NCBI GenBank assembly: GCA_964432465.1
Contig: CAYSNI010000008.1
Location: forward strand, 1-19,359
DNA: 19,359 bases
Reading direction: 5' to 3'
From: JAHFLQ01 sp964432465
Lineage (GTDB): Bacteria > Patescibacteriota > Minisyncoccia > UBA6257 > WO2-44-18
Made by a program: the position numbers and the translations under genes
The notes under the pieces: generated by a model
The model's input: the letters and a program-made list of their open reading frames with translations, nothing else
Told to the model about the DNA's origin: nothing
Databases searched by the model: none
Part shown: one piece after another, positions 13,968-19,359 of the stretch
Position numbering within the stretch: the first letter of the stretch is position 1
Layout of the letters: each line of letters opens with the position of its first letter

Positions 13968-14064
13968 GTGCGGGGTCAGGACAGGATCTCCCTGGGCGAC
14001 CATTATAGCATACATTGACCGCCCGTCTCGGCAACCCTCGACCCACTGAACTACACACGCATAT
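13968..14064 (-). repeat. tRNA-Ile 5'-end copy upstream of tRNA-Ile
   Basis: Bases 14043-14064 are identical over 22 bases to 13942-13963, the 5' end of tRNA-Ile plus its flank, offset by 101 and in the same orientation. The rest of the cloverleaf is missing. The other end (CCCCGCA on the minus strand) can pair only in part (5 of 7) with the 5' acceptor strand, so this looks like a decayed tRNA-like unit. It contains the TATAAT box at 14002-14007. Confidence 0.7.
14002..14007 (-). promoter_or_regulatory. Possible -10 box for tRNA-Ile
   Basis: TATAAT on the minus strand lies about 43 bases before the tRNA 5' end, inside the tRNA-like unit. No good -35 box at normal spacing is seen. Confidence 0.4.
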
Positions 14065-14123
14065 GTTAGCTAATATTAAGATTATACTGATTTTCGCCTT
14101 ATCTGCAACTCAAAAAGCCTCTA

Positions 14124-14152
14124 TTGACAAGCGTAAATTAGTGTGCTAGAAT
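14124..14152 (+). promoter_or_regulatory. Promoter of the 3D-domain gene
   Basis: A perfect TTGACA (14124-14129), a 17-base spacer and TAGAAT (14147-14152) place the transcription start near 14159, about 40 bases before the ATG. Confidence 0.85.
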
Positions 14153-14169
14153 AGCCCTATATAAAAGAT

Positions 14170-14189
14170 CCCTCAAGTGGGGGTTTTTT
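14170..14189 (+). promoter_or_regulatory. Terminator-like hairpin in the leader of the 3D-domain gene
   Basis: CCCTC (14170-14174) pairs with GGGGG (14179-14183) around AAGT with one T-G pair, followed by TTTTTT. It lies between the predicted transcription start and the ATG at 14201, so it could attenuate transcription. Confidence 0.5.
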
Positions 14190-14200
14190 ATTACAAAAAT

Positions 14201-14659
14201 ATGAATATCTTAATTCAAGCATTGATCAATGGCGTGCTATCCATGTCCATTATTGCCAATATCGCAGCCCTTAGCCCTATCTATGTGGCAGATGCCGAGG
14301 CGCTTTTACCGGTCATTGAGGAGCAGGAAGAGGCCAATTTGACCGCTACCGCCCCGATGCAGGAAGAGGTTAAGCGTATGACCGTGGATATGACGGCCTA
14401 CTCTTCTACGGAAGACCAGACCGATGATTCGCCGTTCATTACGGCGTCCGGCGCTCATGTGGCGGATGGTATTGTAGCGGCTAATTTCTTGCCCCTCCAT
14501 ACTCGCGTGAAGATCCCGTCGCTCTATGGCGAAAAGGTCTTCGTCGTTGAGGATAGGATGAATCGTCGCTATACCCAGCGTATGGATATCTGGATGGAAA
14601 CTCGTGAAGAGGCGATGAAATTCGGCTTAAAGAAAGCGGAGATCGTAGTCCTTAAGTAA
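14201..14659 (+). CDS. Secreted 3D-domain (MltA/RlpA-like barrel) protein
   Basis: The 152-residue protein has an N-terminal signal or anchor segment (about 5-29) with a possible cleavage site after VADAEA, an acidic linker, and a C-terminal 3D domain (about 60-152). Motifs are VDMTAYSS (62-69), TASGAHVADG, VVEDRMNRRY (115-124, with D118) and RMDIWMETREEAMKFG (127-142, with D129). The 3D domain is a double-psi beta barrel named for conserved Asp residues; related proteins cleave peptidoglycan as lytic transglycosylases. It therefore probably acts on the cell wall outside the membrane. I chose ATG 14201 instead of GTG 14177, because the latter lies inside the leader hairpin. A strong promoter precedes it and a terminator follows. 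Confidence 0.85.
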   Translation: MNILIQALINGVLSMSIIANIAALSPIYVADAEALLPVIEEQEEANLTATAPMQEEVKRMTVDMTAYSSTEDQTDDSPFITASGAHVADGIVAANFLPLHTRVKIPSLYGEKVFVVEDRMNRRYTQRMDIWMETREEAMKFGLKKAEIVVLK

Positions 14660-14665
14660 AAGCAA

Positions 14666-14690
14666 AAACTCCCCGAAAGGGGAGTTTTTG
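14666..14690 (+). terminator. Terminator of the 3D-domain gene
   Basis: ACTCCCC-gaaa-GGGGAGT followed by TTTT, 7 bases after the stop codon. Confidence 0.92.
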
Positions 14691-14700
14691 TATTATTTGG

Positions 14701-14706
14701 TATAAT
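14701..14706 (+). promoter_or_regulatory. -10 box for a probably leaderless DoxX-like mRNA
   Basis: TATAAT ends 7 bases before the ATG at 14714. The -35 region would fall inside the preceding terminator and has no good match. Confidence 0.6.
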
Positions 14707-14713
14707 TGAAGCA

Positions 14714-15073
14714 ATGGTAGGCCACATAGTTAAAGTTCGTATTGCGATCCTACTTTTAAGCATCGGCCTTGCCGGTACTTATTTTTATGCCGGCATTTCC
14801 GCTTTGCAACATCCGGATGACTGGATAGGATTTTTGCCGGAATTGGTACGCGCTAATCCACTTGCCGGTACCATGCTTATGGGTTTTTCTATTTTCCAGA
14901 TAGGCCTTGCGGCTTGGTTAATTTCTGGTATCAGGACCAGTTTTGCCGCGTCTATTTCTGTGTTGCTATTGGTTGCAATTATGGTGACTAATCCTGACGC
15001 GCTGACCATCACATTTCGAGATGGCGGCCTTGTTTTCGCCTCGATCGCGTTGGCTGTACTTGCTAAGCATTAG
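14714..15073 (+). CDS. Small four-helix membrane protein, DoxX-like
   Basis: The 119-residue protein has four predicted membrane helices (about 7-28, 50-70, 74-93, 98-117). The motif YFYAGISALQHPDDWIGFLP after the first helix resembles the loop of DoxX-like proteins in CPR genomes (a helix with G, then a hydrophilic HP..W stretch). DoxX-family proteins have been linked to redox and thiol stress responses, but no function can be assigned here. A -10 box directly before the ATG supports this start and an mRNA with almost no leader. The next gene starts 40 bases after the stop. Confidence 0.65.
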   Translation: MVGHIVKVRIAILLLSIGLAGTYFYAGISALQHPDDWIGFLPELVRANPLAGTMLMGFSIFQIGLAAWLISGIRTSFAASISVLLLVAIMVTNPDALTITFRDGGLVFASIALAVLAKH

Positions 15074-15113
15074 CTGTTAGAATTGTCCTAGATTTTTAAT
15101 AAGGAAGAAGATT

Positions 15114-15464
15114 ATGGATGATCCGCTAGTTAAGGCGGCGCCTTGGATCTTTATCTTTGTGGCAGTGGCCCTACTTTTTTTGCGCGTACGCCTGGGCGTT
15201 CTACGGAGCAAGCGCGAGGAGAGATTAGGGAACGAAAGAGTACCACTCGGTGTGTATGAGCATTACAAGGGGAAAAAGTACGAAGTGTTGTGCATCGCTT
15301 ACGATACTGAAACTAAGAATGAGCTTGTAATCTATCAAACGATGTATGAACCATTCGGAGTGTGGGCGAGATCTTCAAAAATGTTTTTAGAAGAAGTGGA
15401 ACGTGACGGTGTTAAAATGGCAAGATTCAGATATCTCGGTGCGCAAAAAAATCCTCTCACTTAG
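15114..15464 (+). CDS. Membrane-anchored DUF1653 protein
   Basis: The 116-residue protein has one N-terminal helix (about 10-29, PWIFIFVAVALLFLRVRLGV), a basic linker, and a DUF1653 domain (about 44-108): PLGVYEHYKGKKYEVLCIA, then LVIYQTMYEPFGVWARSSKM and FLEEVERDGVKMARFRY. DUF1653 is a small beta-rich domain of unknown function. It is usually found as a free-standing cytosolic protein, so the N-terminal anchor is a variation. Translation starts at ATG 15114 behind AAGGAAG, a good Shine-Dalgarno sequence. A terminator overlaps the stop codon. Confidence 0.85.
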   Translation: MDDPLVKAAPWIFIFVAVALLFLRVRLGVLRSKREERLGNERVPLGVYEHYKGKKYEVLCIAYDTETKNELVIYQTMYEPFGVWARSSKMFLEEVERDGVKMARFRYLGAQKNPLT

Positions 15465-15475
15465 AGGATTTTTTT
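15445..15475 (+). terminator. Terminator of the DUF1653 gene
   Basis: AATCCTCT pairs with AGAGGATT around CACTT, with a run of A before and TTTTTTT after; the stop codon TAG lies inside it. Confidence 0.9.
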
Positions 15476-15479
15476 ATTT

Positions 15480-15592
15480 GTACCCGGGGTGGGAGTCCTC
15501 CTCCCTCGGCGCTCGCTCCATAAATATGGCTTGCGCCTCATCCGGAGCCTGGGTTTTTCCAAAAGCAAAGAAGTTTGCTTTTGGAAAAAACC
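15480..15592 (-). repeat. tRNA-Leu(TAA) 3'-end copy with hairpins
   Basis: Bases 15480-15497 are identical over 18 bases to 15648-15665 (tRNA-Leu(TAA) 3' end), offset by 168. CCTGGGT (15548-15554) can pair with ACCCGGG (15482-15488) except for one G-T, enclosing about 73 bases, close to tRNA size. Inside are GGCGC/GCGCC and CCATA/TATGG pairings. A 19-bp near-perfect hairpin (GGGTTTTTCCAAAAGCAAA, 15551-15569, pairing with the bases up to about 15593) overlaps its end. The 434-base gap 15465-15898 also holds two tRNAs, two terminators and a promoter. Confidence 0.75.
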
Positions 15593-15608
15593 CTTCGACT
15601 CCAGTCAT

Positions 15609-15640
15609 AAAAAAACAAGAGCACCATGAATGGTGCTCTT
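15609..15640 (-). terminator. Terminator of the tRNA-Cys/tRNA-Leu unit
   Basis: AAGAGCACCAT (15617-15627) pairs with ATGGTGCTCTT (15630-15640) and is followed on the minus strand by TTTTTTT. Confidence 0.88.
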
Positions 15641-15645
15641 ACAAT

Positions 15646-15731
15646 TGGTACCCGGGGTGGGAGTCGAACCCACATACTCTTGCGAGTAACGGCTCTTAAG
15701 GCCGTCGTGTCTGCCATTCCACCACCCGGGC
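15646..15731 (-). tRNA. tRNA-Leu (anticodon TAA)
   Basis: This is a class II tRNA. Acceptor GCCCGGG pairs with CCCGGGT (G-U at the first pair), the anticodon stem ACGGC/GCCGT holds the loop CTTAAGA, the variable arm is long, and the T arm is GTGGG-TTCGACT-CCCAC. CCA is encoded (15646-15648). It reads UUA. Its D arm and 5' acceptor strand are nearly the same as those of the tRNA-Leu(CAA) gene. Confidence 0.95.
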
Positions 15732-15759
15732 AAGGTAAGCCTCACAAAAGAGAGGTTTG

Positions 15760-15831
15760 AGGCGCCGGGGAGAATCGAACTCCCGAATAGAAGTTTTGCA
15801 GACTCCTGCCTTACCACTTGGCTACGGCGCC
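15760..15831 (-). tRNA. tRNA-Cys (anticodon GCA)
   Basis: Acceptor GGCGCCG pairs with CGGCGCC, the anticodon loop is CTGCAAA, and the T arm is GGGAG-TTCGATT-CTCCC. The discriminator is T, as required for cysteinyl-tRNA synthetase, and CCA is not encoded. It lies 28 bases upstream of tRNA-Leu(TAA) in one transcription unit. Confidence 0.95.
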
Positions 15832-15840
15832 ATAATTGGC

Positions 15841-15869
15841 ATTATGATATTTTCCAATTGATTTTTCAA
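15841..15869 (-). promoter_or_regulatory. Promoter of the tRNA-Cys/tRNA-Leu unit
   Basis: On the minus strand TTGAAA (15864-15869), a 17-base spacer and CATAAT (15841-15846) lie 9 bases before the tRNA-Cys 5' end. Confidence 0.65.
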
Positions 15870-15875
15870 CTTTAT

Positions 15876-15898
15876 AAAAACCGCTATGATCGCGGTTT
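15876..15898 (-). terminator. Terminator of infB-rbfA
   Basis: AAACCGC and GCGGTTT pair around GATCATA on the minus strand, followed by a T run, directly after the rbfA stop. Confidence 0.85.
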
Positions 15899-16240
15899 CT
15901 ATTCGTCTAAGTCTTCTCCTAGTAAAGCCCTTTCAACTCCGGCGGCTTTTTCTGGGCCGAGATCAAGACGAAAGTTTATGTGGGGAGTCGGTTTGATATT
16001 CATCATTCGAACAAGTTTATATTGAAGTCCGCGTTTGGATTTTTGAAGAATTTCCAGTACCTCTTCCCCTTTTTCTGAAGGAATTACGCTAACCTTAATC
16101 ATTGCCTCGGTCACGTCCTTGCTGACGTTGACTTCAGTGATCGTAATCAGAACATCAGGAATATCAATTTCTCGAAGAAGGAGTTGATTTAGCTGATCTT
16201 GAAGTAAGGAGCTTACTCGATCTGGCCGGTGAAATTTCAT
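15899..16240 (-). CDS. rbfA: 30S ribosome-binding factor A
   Basis: RbfA binds the 30S subunit during late maturation and helps fold the 5' end of 16S rRNA. The 113-residue KH-like protein shows the family pattern: RPDRVSSLLQDQLNQLLL (5-22), ITITEVNVSKDVTEAMIKVSVIP, and the C-terminal KRGLQYKLVRMMNIKPTPHINFRLD. Length is normal. The ATG at 16240 lies 6 bases after the infB stop, so the two genes form an operon, a common bacterial arrangement. A terminator follows directly. Confidence 0.92.
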   Translation of the reverse strand: MKFHRPDRVSSLLQDQLNQLLLREIDIPDVLITITEVNVSKDVTEAMIKVSVIPSEKGEEVLEILQKSKRGLQYKLVRMMNIKPTPHINFRLDLGPEKAAGVERALLGEDLDE

Positions 16241-16246
16241 TTTGTA

Positions 16247-17665
16247 TTAAGCGGTACTGCGCTGAATTAAAATATCTCCTACCTGGACTTCGGTATGAGA
16301 ATCGAAGATTAAGCCGCACTGCTTGCCTGCGGGTACGGATTTGGCATCGGCTTTATTGTGCTGAAGGTTGATGATTTTTCCAGCGCCCTCGGTTTTTCCC
16401 TTGCGTTCAACTTCGAGAGCGGCATTGTTAGAAATAGCGCCTTCTTTAACCTCACCGCCGATAACCTGCTTTGTGCCTTTTTTGCTGAATAAAGCGAGTA
16501 TCTCCAAGCGTCCAATGGCTATTGGCTTACCAAGTAAGGCTAGGGTTTCTTCAACCGCCTTCACCAGATCGTAAATAATTTCTGATTGCACGATTTTTAT
16601 ATTCTGCGCGCGCGCTACGGTTTCTGCGGCTTTAATAGTCTCAGTTCGGAATCCGATAATGATCGCTTTTGTGGAAGCTGCCAATTGCACATCACCATCG
16701 GTAATGTCACCCACGCCTTCAGAAATAATTTCAATAGATTGTTCCACTTTCAGCGGCAAAGCCTTAATCACTTGCGTGAGCGCTTCGAGTGATCCAGAGA
16801 CATCTGCTTTCAGTACTAAATTCACTACGCCTTCTTTGGCTTCCTTTGTCGGTAGACGTTTAGTCTGTGATTTTATAGCGATAATTTCGGATGCTGGACC
16901 AACGTGGAACTGTTCACCGGCTTTTGGCACAGAATCAAAACCCATCACAATTGCCGGAGAAGAAGGGAGGATCTGGTCGGTTTTCTTACCAAGGAAATTT
17001 TCTAGGATTTTTACTTTGCCGGAAACATTGCCTGCAACAATCTCGTCGCCTTGCCGTAAAGTACCGTCAGTGACAATCAGCGTCGCCATCACTCCGCGGC
17101 GTCGATCCATTCTGGATTCCAAAACGATACCACTGGCATGGTGCGTCGGATCGTAGTCTAAATGCTCCATTGAAGCGGTTAAGAGAACAAGCTCTAAAAG
17201 ATCATCTATGCCTTCGCCGGTAAGGGCTGAGATCGGCTGGTTGCTTACATTACCGCCGTAGCCTTCAAGAAAAATTCCAGCTTGCATCAGTTCGTTTTTA
17301 ACTTTGGCAGTATCCGGAATCTTGTCGATCTTATTAATCGCGACAACGAACGGAGTGCTAGTTTCTTGAATTATTCGAATGGCTTCCTTGGTCTGCGGTT
17401 GGACGCCGTCGTCCGCGGCGACAATTAGAATAGCGACATCGGCGATGCCGGCGCCGCGTTCTTTGATTTTAGAGAATGCTTCGTGGCCCGGAGTATCAAT
17501 AAAGGTGATCTGCTGTCCTTTATGTTCAATCTCGTAAGCGCCAACGGATTGCGTAATACCGCCGGCTTCTTTAGCGGCGACATTGGTCTTGCGGACGTAG
17601 TCGAGCAGGGTTGTTTTACCGTGATCGACACTTCCCATAATTACTACGATAGGTGAGCGTTTCAT
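16247..17665 (-). CDS. infB: Translation initiation factor IF-2, minimal form
   Basis: IF-2 is the GTPase that places initiator tRNA on the ribosome. The G domain begins at once: P-loop GSVDHGKT (11-18), switch I GGITQSVGAYEI (35-46), DTPGHEAF (57-64, with the catalytic His61), NKID (111-114) and SALTGEG (146-152). Domains II, III and IV follow, ending with the fMet-tRNA-binding region (CGLIFDSHTEVQVGDIL). At 472 residues it lacks the whole N-terminal region that makes E. coli IF-2 890 residues long, a reduction I associate with CPR genomes. The P-loop has Ser where GHVDHGKT is usual, and switch I has Ser where His is usual. rbfA follows 6 bases later. Confidence 0.96.
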   Translation of the reverse strand: MKRSPIVVIMGSVDHGKTTLLDYVRKTNVAAKEAGGITQSVGAYEIEHKGQQITFIDTPGHEAFSKIKERGAGIADVAILIVAADDGVQPQTKEAIRIIQETSTPFVVAINKIDKIPDTAKVKNELMQAGIFLEGYGGNVSNQPISALTGEGIDDLLELVLLTASMEHLDYDPTHHASGIVLESRMDRRRGVMATLIVTDGTLRQGDEIVAGNVSGKVKILENFLGKKTDQILPSSPAIVMGFDSVPKAGEQFHVGPASEIIAIKSQTKRLPTKEAKEGVVNLVLKADVSGSLEALTQVIKALPLKVEQSIEIISEGVGDITDGDVQLAASTKAIIIGFRTETIKAAETVARAQNIKIVQSEIIYDLVKAVEETLALLGKPIAIGRLEILALFSKKGTKQVIGGEVKEGAISNNAALEVERKGKTEGAGKIINLQHNKADAKSVPAGKQCGLIFDSHTEVQVGDILIQRSTA

Positions 17666-17673
17666 TGCTGGTA

Positions 17674-17679
17674 TATAAT
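17674..17679 (+). promoter_or_regulatory. -10 box for a probably leaderless xer mRNA
   Basis: TATAAT ends 6 bases before the ATG at 17686, so transcription should start at the ATG. The 20-base region between the divergent infB and xer starts is AT-rich, and its minus strand holds TATTAT 9 bases before the infB ATG. Confidence 0.6.
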
Positions 17680-17685
17680 AGTATT

Positions 17686-18618
17686 ATGGCTGACATTAAG
17701 CAACTTCTCAAAGACTATCTCGATTATCTTGAAATCGAGAAAAACCGCTCACCGAAGACGCGGGAGAATTATGAGCGGTATTTAAACCGTTTTATTACCC
17801 ACCAGAAGATTAAAGACCTAAAAGATTTAACGCTGGGGAGCGTTAAAGATTTCCGGCTCGCCCTCGCGCGCCCCGTAAAGCGAAGCCGTCACGGGGCAGG
17901 TGAGATGGGTCTAAAAAAAGTGACGCAGTCCTATTACGTCATCGCGATCCGCAACTTTCTTAAGTATCTGATCAAAAAAGATTATGACGTAGTGGCGCCG
18001 GATAAAATAGAATTGCCGAAGATTGCCCAGCGTCAGATTGATTTGGTGGAGTTTAGCGACTTGGACCGGCTTCTTGCCGCGCCCCTTCGGCAAGCTCAGG
18101 GCGGGCCGATTACGTTACGAGGACTTCGGGATAAGGCAATTCTAGAGTTATTTTTTTCCACCGGACTCCGTCTTTCCGAGCTCTGCTCGCTGAATCGTTA
18201 TTTAAATTTTGATCGCGGTGAGCTGACGATTCGCGGTAAAGGAGAAAAGCTACGCTTGGTATTCGTTTCCGACGGCGCGCGAAAATCTTTAAAAACATAT
18301 TTAGACAAAAGAGGTGATACGCTAGAGCATCTTTTCGTGAGTTTGGATAAAAGCGACAAGGTGATCGGCAAAATCACGTCGCGCGCGGTTCAGCGTCTGG
18401 TCGCTACTTACGCGCAGAAAGCGGGGATTACCCGGCGCTTAACTCCGCACGGCCTCCGTCATCTTTTTGCTACCGACCTACTGATGAATGGAGCCGATCT
18501 CCGCTCGGTGCAGGAATTGCTCGGCCACGCTAACGTTTCCACTACGCAGGTTTACACGCACTTAACCAACAAGCATCTCAAAGAGATTCACGAAGCCTTT
18601 CACGGTAAGCGAAGATAG
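17686..18618 (+). CDS. Tyrosine recombinase XerC/XerD type
   Basis: The 310-residue enzyme probably resolves chromosome dimers at dif. The N-terminal SAM-like core-binding domain (about 1-105) is followed by the catalytic domain. Catalytic residues are visible: R162 (STGLRLSEL), K185 (RGKGEKLR), H255 and R258 (HGLRHLFATDLL), H281 (LLGHANVSTTQ) and Tyr290 (VYTHL). Two short palindromes lie in frame inside the gene. One encodes about PVKRSRHGA (residues 63-71) and the other PLRQAQGG (133-140), both at places where the family has loops. I chose ATG 17686, because the upstream start lies before the -10 box. No phage or element genes are nearby, so a housekeeping role is more likely than an integrase. 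XerC and XerD cannot be separated here. Confidence 0.9.
   Translation: MADIKQLLKDYLDYLEIEKNRSPKTRENYERYLNRFITHQKIKDLKDLTLGSVKDFRLALARPVKRSRHGAGEMGLKKVTQSYYVIAIRNFLKYLIKKDYDVVAPDKIELPKIAQRQIDLVEFSDLDRLLAAPLRQAQGGPITLRGLRDKAILELFFSTGLRLSELCSLNRYLNFDRGELTIRGKGEKLRLVFVSDGARKSLKTYLDKRGDTLEHLFVSLDKSDKVIGKITSRAVQRLVATYAQKAGITRRLTPHGLRHLFATDLLMNGADLRSVQELLGHANVSTTQVYTHLTNKHLKEIHEAFHGKRR
17870..17897. repeat. Short palindrome inside the xer gene
   Basis: GCCCCGT (17870-17876) and ACGGGGC (17891-17897) form a 7-bp inverted repeat around 14 bases, in frame, in a segment (about SRHGAGEMG) that looks like an insertion relative to the family. Confidence 0.6.
18081..18105. repeat. Second palindromic insertion inside the xer gene
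   Basis: CCCTTCGGCAAGCTCAGGG is an imperfect palindrome encoding PLRQAQG. I recall closely similar sequences as dispersed repeats in CPR genomes. The reading frame is kept. Confidence 0.65.
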
Positions 18619-18669
18619 ACAGACCGGTTATTTTAACGTACAGTATTAAAAGTTTTCTTTAGGAGCATT

Positions 18670-19092
18670 ATGGCTAAACTAACATCCTCTCTTTTCGTGC
18701 CATATAGAAAAGTTAACGGGAATTTCGAGTTTTATCTTCAGCAACGTGGGCCGAAAGCCCCGACTTACCCTAATTTGTTCGGAATGTTCGGCGGGTCAGT
18801 TGAAAAAGGCGAAACTCCTCTCGAAGGTTTCTTGCGGGAGACAAAGGAAGAATTGAATTATGTCCCTGAAAATTATCGATTCTTCGGAAGCTACGAGTTT
18901 CCGGATGTTACCCGTCATATTTTTGTCCAAGAAGTAAGGCAAGATTTTGCGAACAAGGTAACCGTACTTGAGGGAGATTACGGAAAGTTCATCTCATCAT
19001 TGGAAATCACTGGCAATGAGAAAATCGTGGATGTGGCCAGAGAAATACTGAACGACCTGACAAAGAAGCTTACAGAAAGTCCCAATCAATAG
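18670..19092 (+). CDS. Nudix hydrolase
   Basis: Nudix enzymes hydrolyse nucleoside diphosphates linked to another moiety, often damaged or excess nucleotides. The 140-residue protein has the Nudix box GGSVEKGETPLEGFLRETKE followed by EL (about 41-62), which fits GX5EX7REUXEEXGU except for Asn at the second conserved Gly and Thr at one hydrophobic position. The catalytic REXXEE acidic residues are present. Flanking strands (SSLFVPYRKVNGNFEFYLQQ) look typical. ATG 18670 follows AGGAG at good spacing, and a terminator overlaps the stop. Substrate cannot be predicted. Confidence 0.88.
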   Translation: MAKLTSSLFVPYRKVNGNFEFYLQQRGPKAPTYPNLFGMFGGSVEKGETPLEGFLRETKEELNYVPENYRFFGSYEFPDVTRHIFVQEVRQDFANKVTVLEGDYGKFISSLEITGNEKIVDVAREILNDLTKKLTESPNQ

Positions 19093-19107
19093 ATTGGGAC
19101 TTTGTTA
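19076..19107 (+). terminator. Terminator of the Nudix gene
   Basis: AAAGTCCCAATC (19076-19087) pairs perfectly with GATTGGGACTTT (19092-19103), with T-rich sequence after it. The Nudix stop codon is in the loop. It may also serve the convergent gene. Confidence 0.85.
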
Positions 19108-19110
19108 TTG

Positions 19111-19359
19111 CTAGAGAATATCAATTCTACCGATGGAGTGGAGCAGACTCTGGCCAGTCATTTCTTTTGGTTTCTGGATGTTCATAATTTCGAGGATCGT
19201 AGGGGCCACATCGGCAAGAAGGCCGCTAGCTTCAACGGAGATCGCCGGAATCTGCGGTGCGAAGTAGGACTTACCGATTAATAGAAGCATTACCGGATTC
19301 GTTGAGTGCTCGGTGTCTACTTCTCCTTTAGAATTAACCATTTCTTCGCAGTTGCCGTG
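19111..19359 (-). CDS. gpmI: C-terminal part of cofactor-independent phosphoglycerate mutase
   Basis: The gene runs off the right edge; only its last 82 codons are present. GpmI interconverts 3- and 2-phosphoglycerate in glycolysis using two metal ions. The first residues in the window, HGNCEEM, match the conserved HGN-E segment whose His binds metal (the family usually has HGNAE). The rest fits the family's C-terminus: DTEHSTNPVMLLLIG, then GLLADVAPTILEIM and KPKEMTGQSLL. It converges on the Nudix gene, with only the shared hairpin between them. Confidence 0.92.
   Translation of the reverse strand, partial: HGNCEEMVNSKGEVDTEHSTNPVMLLLIGKSYFAPQIPAISVEASGLLADVAPTILEIMNIQKPKEMTGQSLLHSIGRIDIL

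Noticed and set aside
13658..14018. Frames of about 100 codons across tRNA-Ile on both strands
   Set aside because: They cover the tRNA and its repeat copies and show no protein family or ribosome binding site.
15403..15699. Plus-strand frame across the tRNA-Leu region
   Set aside because: It reads through a terminator and antisense to a tRNA, giving the usual tRNA-derived peptide PGWESNPH.
17686..18618. Phage or island integrase as the source of the tRNA-end copies
   Set aside because: The protein looks like housekeeping XerC/D and has no element genes or attachment repeats beside it. A link to the tRNA units cannot be shown from this window.

Overview
The window looks like a piece of a Candidate Phyla Radiation (Patescibacteria) chromosome. 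This is inferred from a DUF4012 membrane protein beside a glycosyltransferase, an initiation factor IF2 that starts directly at its G domain, a 3D-domain wall protein, a DoxX-like protein, a bare PilO-like pilus gene and very compact spacing. Genes end at TAA, TAG and TGA, so the code is the standard one, not the UGA=Gly code of some CPR lineages. Several genes have a TATAAT box only 6-9 bases from the ATG, which suggests leaderless mRNAs.

Layout. 1-344: the 3' end of a GC-rich gene whose C-terminus looks hypervariable, with a strong terminator. 392-3449: a GT4 glycosyltransferase overlapping a DUF4012 protein (envelope polysaccharide). 3382-4101 (minus): RluA-family pseudouridine synthase, then tRNA-Val and a seven-helix membrane protein. 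5107-6271: a repeat-rich stretch with palindromic repeats, a small protein made of three 27-residue repeats, tRNA-Leu(CAA), a tRNA-like hairpin cluster and a 168-base imperfect palindrome. 6272-8789: ParB converging on a bifunctional Rel (ppGpp) protein. 8830-9864: a queuosine-salvage-like protein. 9894-12945 (minus): dprA-topA. 12970-13691: PilO-like protein and a 59-residue membrane protein. 13700-14064: tRNA-Ile bracketed by partial copies of itself. 14201-15464: 3D-domain, DoxX-like and DUF1653 proteins. 15480-15831: tRNA-Leu(TAA) and tRNA-Cys with another tRNA-end copy. 15899-17665 (minus): infB-rbfA. 17686-18618: XerC/D-type recombinase. 18670-19092: Nudix hydrolase. 19111-19359 (minus): C-terminus of cofactor-independent phosphoglycerate mutase.

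Most of the window is housekeeping: translation (IF2, RbfA, RluA, tRNAs), DNA handling (TopA, DprA, ParB, Xer) and envelope/pilus functions. DprA next to a pilus gene fits DNA uptake. The most unusual signal is around the tRNA genes. Every tRNA locus has one or two degenerate units that carry a near-exact copy of one end of the neighbouring tRNA, on the same strand, with the tRNA body replaced by unrelated hairpins. Copies of the 3' end lie 168-187 bases downstream and copies of the 5' end lie 100-101 bases upstream. Short palindromes are also inserted in frame inside topA and the xer gene, so small palindromic elements seem to have spread through this genome.
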